64,000 nt of DNA from Faecalibacterium prausnitzii (GTDB lineage Bacteria > Bacillota > Clostridia > Oscillospirales > Ruminococcaceae): contig NZ_CP065377.1 in assembly GCF_019967995.1 (NCBI RefSeq), forward strand, positions 1,550,001 through 1,614,000, written 5' to 3'. Both the position numbers and the translations under genes were made by a program. The notes below the pieces were generated by a model. The model had not been told where the DNA came from, did not search any database, and worked only from the letters and a program-made list of their open reading frames with translations. This document shows positions 62,436 through 64,000 of the stretch, piece after piece. The number at the start of each line of letters is the position of its first letter. Within the stretch, counting starts at the first letter, position 1.

Positions 62436-64000
62436 TTATTTCAGTTCCACAAGCATCCAGACTGTCTTAAACCGCCACTTCCCTGCTGTTTCTCTTGTTG
62501 TTATAATCTCTACCCCGTATTTTTGAAGCTCTCGATTTAAAAGCAATTTGCCGATCGTCTCTTGGCTAGAGCGTCCTTTAGCCGGAACAATATTCAGGAC
62601 GCGAATCAGTGCTGCCTTTAGCTCATCCTTTAGCATAGGCTCATTGAGATGTTCCGCAATGTAGGCTGACACATTATCCGACTTATGCTCTGGAACAGGA
62701 CCACCCAAATCGCCCCGAATCATACTAAGAATTGCGTCATGATATCCATCCTGTAACATTTTCAGTGCGACACTTTTCTGATACTGGAAGAACATCTCTT
62801 TCATCTCGTTGATATGGTACTCTTTTGTTCGATGATCGTAGTACAAAGTGGACTCCTCACCGATTCGCTCGTTTACATCCGGCGCTGCCAAAAACTTCTC
62901 CCAAGTCTCCCCGCCTGCACGATAACACAGCGCTGGTTCAAGATTATAGGTAGCCTCTTTAGGGCACGTCTCCAGCTCCCGTTTTCCCTTGCCGCGCAGA
63001 TAGAGTTTAAAGATATCCTGCTCACTCACTGGCCGCTTTCTGCCGATCTCCTGAATCACCTCCATGGGCAACCACTGCTCAATGAAAATATGTTTGACCG
63101 TCTCGTCTTTGATGTCAACACCGTTATAGAAGACAGTCGTAGTAAAAAGGATCCGCTTCAAAAGCTTTCCGTGCCGGACACAATCATACAGCGTATCCAT
63201 CGCGCCGGACTTGTTGTGGTCAGAGCAGTAGTAGGAAGCCGCATCACCGTATATCAGCTTCATTTTTTCAAGCGTTGCACGACTCGATACAAAAACAATC
63301 ACTTTTTCATCTGGTGGAATGGAATCCAAGAGAGCCTTACGCTCAGCATCCCGATAGTAGAATCGAATTTCTGAGACACTCGATTTTCTTCTTGGGATTC
63401 GGTAATAGTTTTCTGGGGGAAGTGTCCCCTCCTCCTTCCACTTCTGAATCAAGAAGTCCATCGTGGCGCTCATGTAGATCACTGTTTTACACGAAACCAA
63501 CTGCTCGACGCACTGGTACGCCATGTTCGTCTTATGGTTAAATTTGGCATCATTCACAAAATAATGAGCCTCATCACAGACAATATAGGTATAGCTGTTC
63601 TTGATGTGCTCCAGCGTCTTCTCTGGGTTTTCCTGATAGTCCTTCTGGAGCTTTTGATAGGTTTGCACCTCTACAAACTCAAAACTCAGGCACTCGATCA
63701 TCGCCAATCTAATCAGGTCTGTATCTCGGAAATCCCTTTCGACTCCATCCGCTAAAATGGCTTGGACGATTTGCTCCCACAGCGTTTTCCGGTTGCAAAG
63801 ATATAGAATTCGCTTTCGATCTCCCACATTGAATCTTGGGCAGCTAGTCATATTTTTCTTCAATAAGTCAATGATTGCAGTTGTTTTACCCGCGCCTGTA
63901 CCCGCATCGATCACATAGCGACCAACTCCCCAGCTTTGTATAATGTCGCCGATGGCCTGTGAGACGTAGCGTGTGTCCTCTGGCAAAGCCGGTAAAGCCC
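62436..64000 (-). CDS. DEAD/DEAH-type helicase (5' partial)
   Basis: About 520 residues are visible and the frame stays open to the window edge, so the start is outside; a TTG at 63986 exists but has no ribosome site. Walker A is DAGTGAGKTT, the DEAH box is CDEAHYFVND, motif III is MSATMDF, and EIGRKRP is the motif VI equivalent. The C-terminal ~150 residues are helical with no known fold. Superfamily 2 helicases of this kind occur on mobile and defence-rich islands; the role is unknown. The composition is moderately AT-rich. Confidence 0.8.
   Translation of the reverse strand, partial: ALPALPEDTRYVSQAIGDIIQSWGVGRYVIDAGTGAGKTTAIIDLLKKNMTSCPRFNVGDRKRILYLCNRKTLWEQIVQAILADGVERDFRDTDLIRLAMIECLSFEFVEVQTYQKLQKDYQENPEKTLEHIKNSYTYIVCDEAHYFVNDAKFNHKTNMAYQCVEQLVSCKTVIYMSATMDFLIQKWKEEGTLPPENYYRIPRRKSSVSEIRFYYRDAERKALLDSIPPDEKVIVFVSSRATLEKMKLIYGDAASYYCSDHNKSGAMDTLYDCVRHGKLLKRILFTTTVFYNGVDIKDETVKHIFIEQWLPMEVIQEIGRKRPVSEQDIFKLYLRGKGKRELETCPKEATYNLEPALCYRAGGETWEKFLAAPDVNERIGEESTLYYDHRTKEYHINEMKEMFFQYQKSVALKMLQDGYHDAILSMIRGDLGGPVPEHKSDNVSAYIAEHLNEPMLKDELKAALIRVLNIVPAKGRSSQETIGKLLLNRELQKYGVEIITTRETAGKWRFKTVWMLVELK

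Overview
The window comes from a Firmicute, most likely a gut Oscillospiraceae (Faecalibacterium, Gemmiger or Subdoligranulum type). The host core genes are GC-rich, carry Shine-Dalgarno sites, and include a complete spoIIIA operon, mutS2, radA, a Xer recombinase and NAD-dependent ligA. The genus is inferred from gene content and style, not proven.

Layout. (1) 1-19.4 kb, + strand: the late region of a siphovirus-type prophage. It holds a prohead protease/capsid fusion (cut by the window edge), head-tail connector proteins, tail tube, tail assembly proteins, a 2,434-residue tape measure, distal tail and baseplate proteins, three fibre proteins, a GH25 endolysin and two small membrane proteins, ending in a strong terminator. 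(2) 19.6-23.0 kb, + strand: mutS2 and a membrane-anchored amidase. (3) 23.3-35.0 kb, - strand: GNAT acetyltransferase, Xer recombinase, radA, spoIIIAA-AH, ligA, a LOG-family protein and a YitT-family membrane protein. (4) 35.0-35.6 kb: a boundary zone with a decayed aac(3)-like gene and the 3' part of a tRNA-Leu(UAA), followed by a sharp drop in GC. (5) 36.1-38.7 kb, - strand: a three-gene cassette (basic coiled-coil protein, PLD-type nuclease, RES-domain protein) that looks like defence or toxin cargo. (6) 38.9-54.0 kb, - strand: an AT-rich exopolysaccharide operon with a priming sugar-phosphate transferase, Alg13/Alg14-like pair, glycosyltransferases, polymerase and flippase. It runs into a phosphocholine set: LicD, an HTH-LicC-LicA fusion, LicC, a BCCT transporter and a third nucleotidyltransferase. 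(7) 54-64 kb: accessory DNA with two helicases, a multiply frameshifted tyrosine integrase, an RHH protein, a SprT-like protease, an XRE regulator, small unknown proteins and an orphan Spo0A DNA-binding domain.

How the genes work together. Region 6 reads as one pathway. The sugar transferase primes a lipid-linked repeat unit, the glycosyltransferases extend it, flippase and polymerase export and polymerise it, and imported choline is phosphorylated, activated to CDP-choline and transferred by LicD. The spoIIIA genes are coupled by 4-8 base overlaps and preceded by a plausible sigma-E-type promoter.

Most interesting observations. A 10-bp word, TTCAAAATGG, occurs twelve times in the 19-kb prophage region, always on the + strand. 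Four copies contain the start codon of a gene and others lie inside genes in two reading frames, so selection appears to act on DNA or RNA rather than protein. Other candidates are the RES/PLD cassette at a tRNA boundary, the HTH-nucleotidyltransferase-choline kinase fusion, paired palindromic operators near 58.1 kb, and a structured element behind a truncated glycosyltransferase in the polysaccharide operon. All calls come from reading the sequence; no database search was run.
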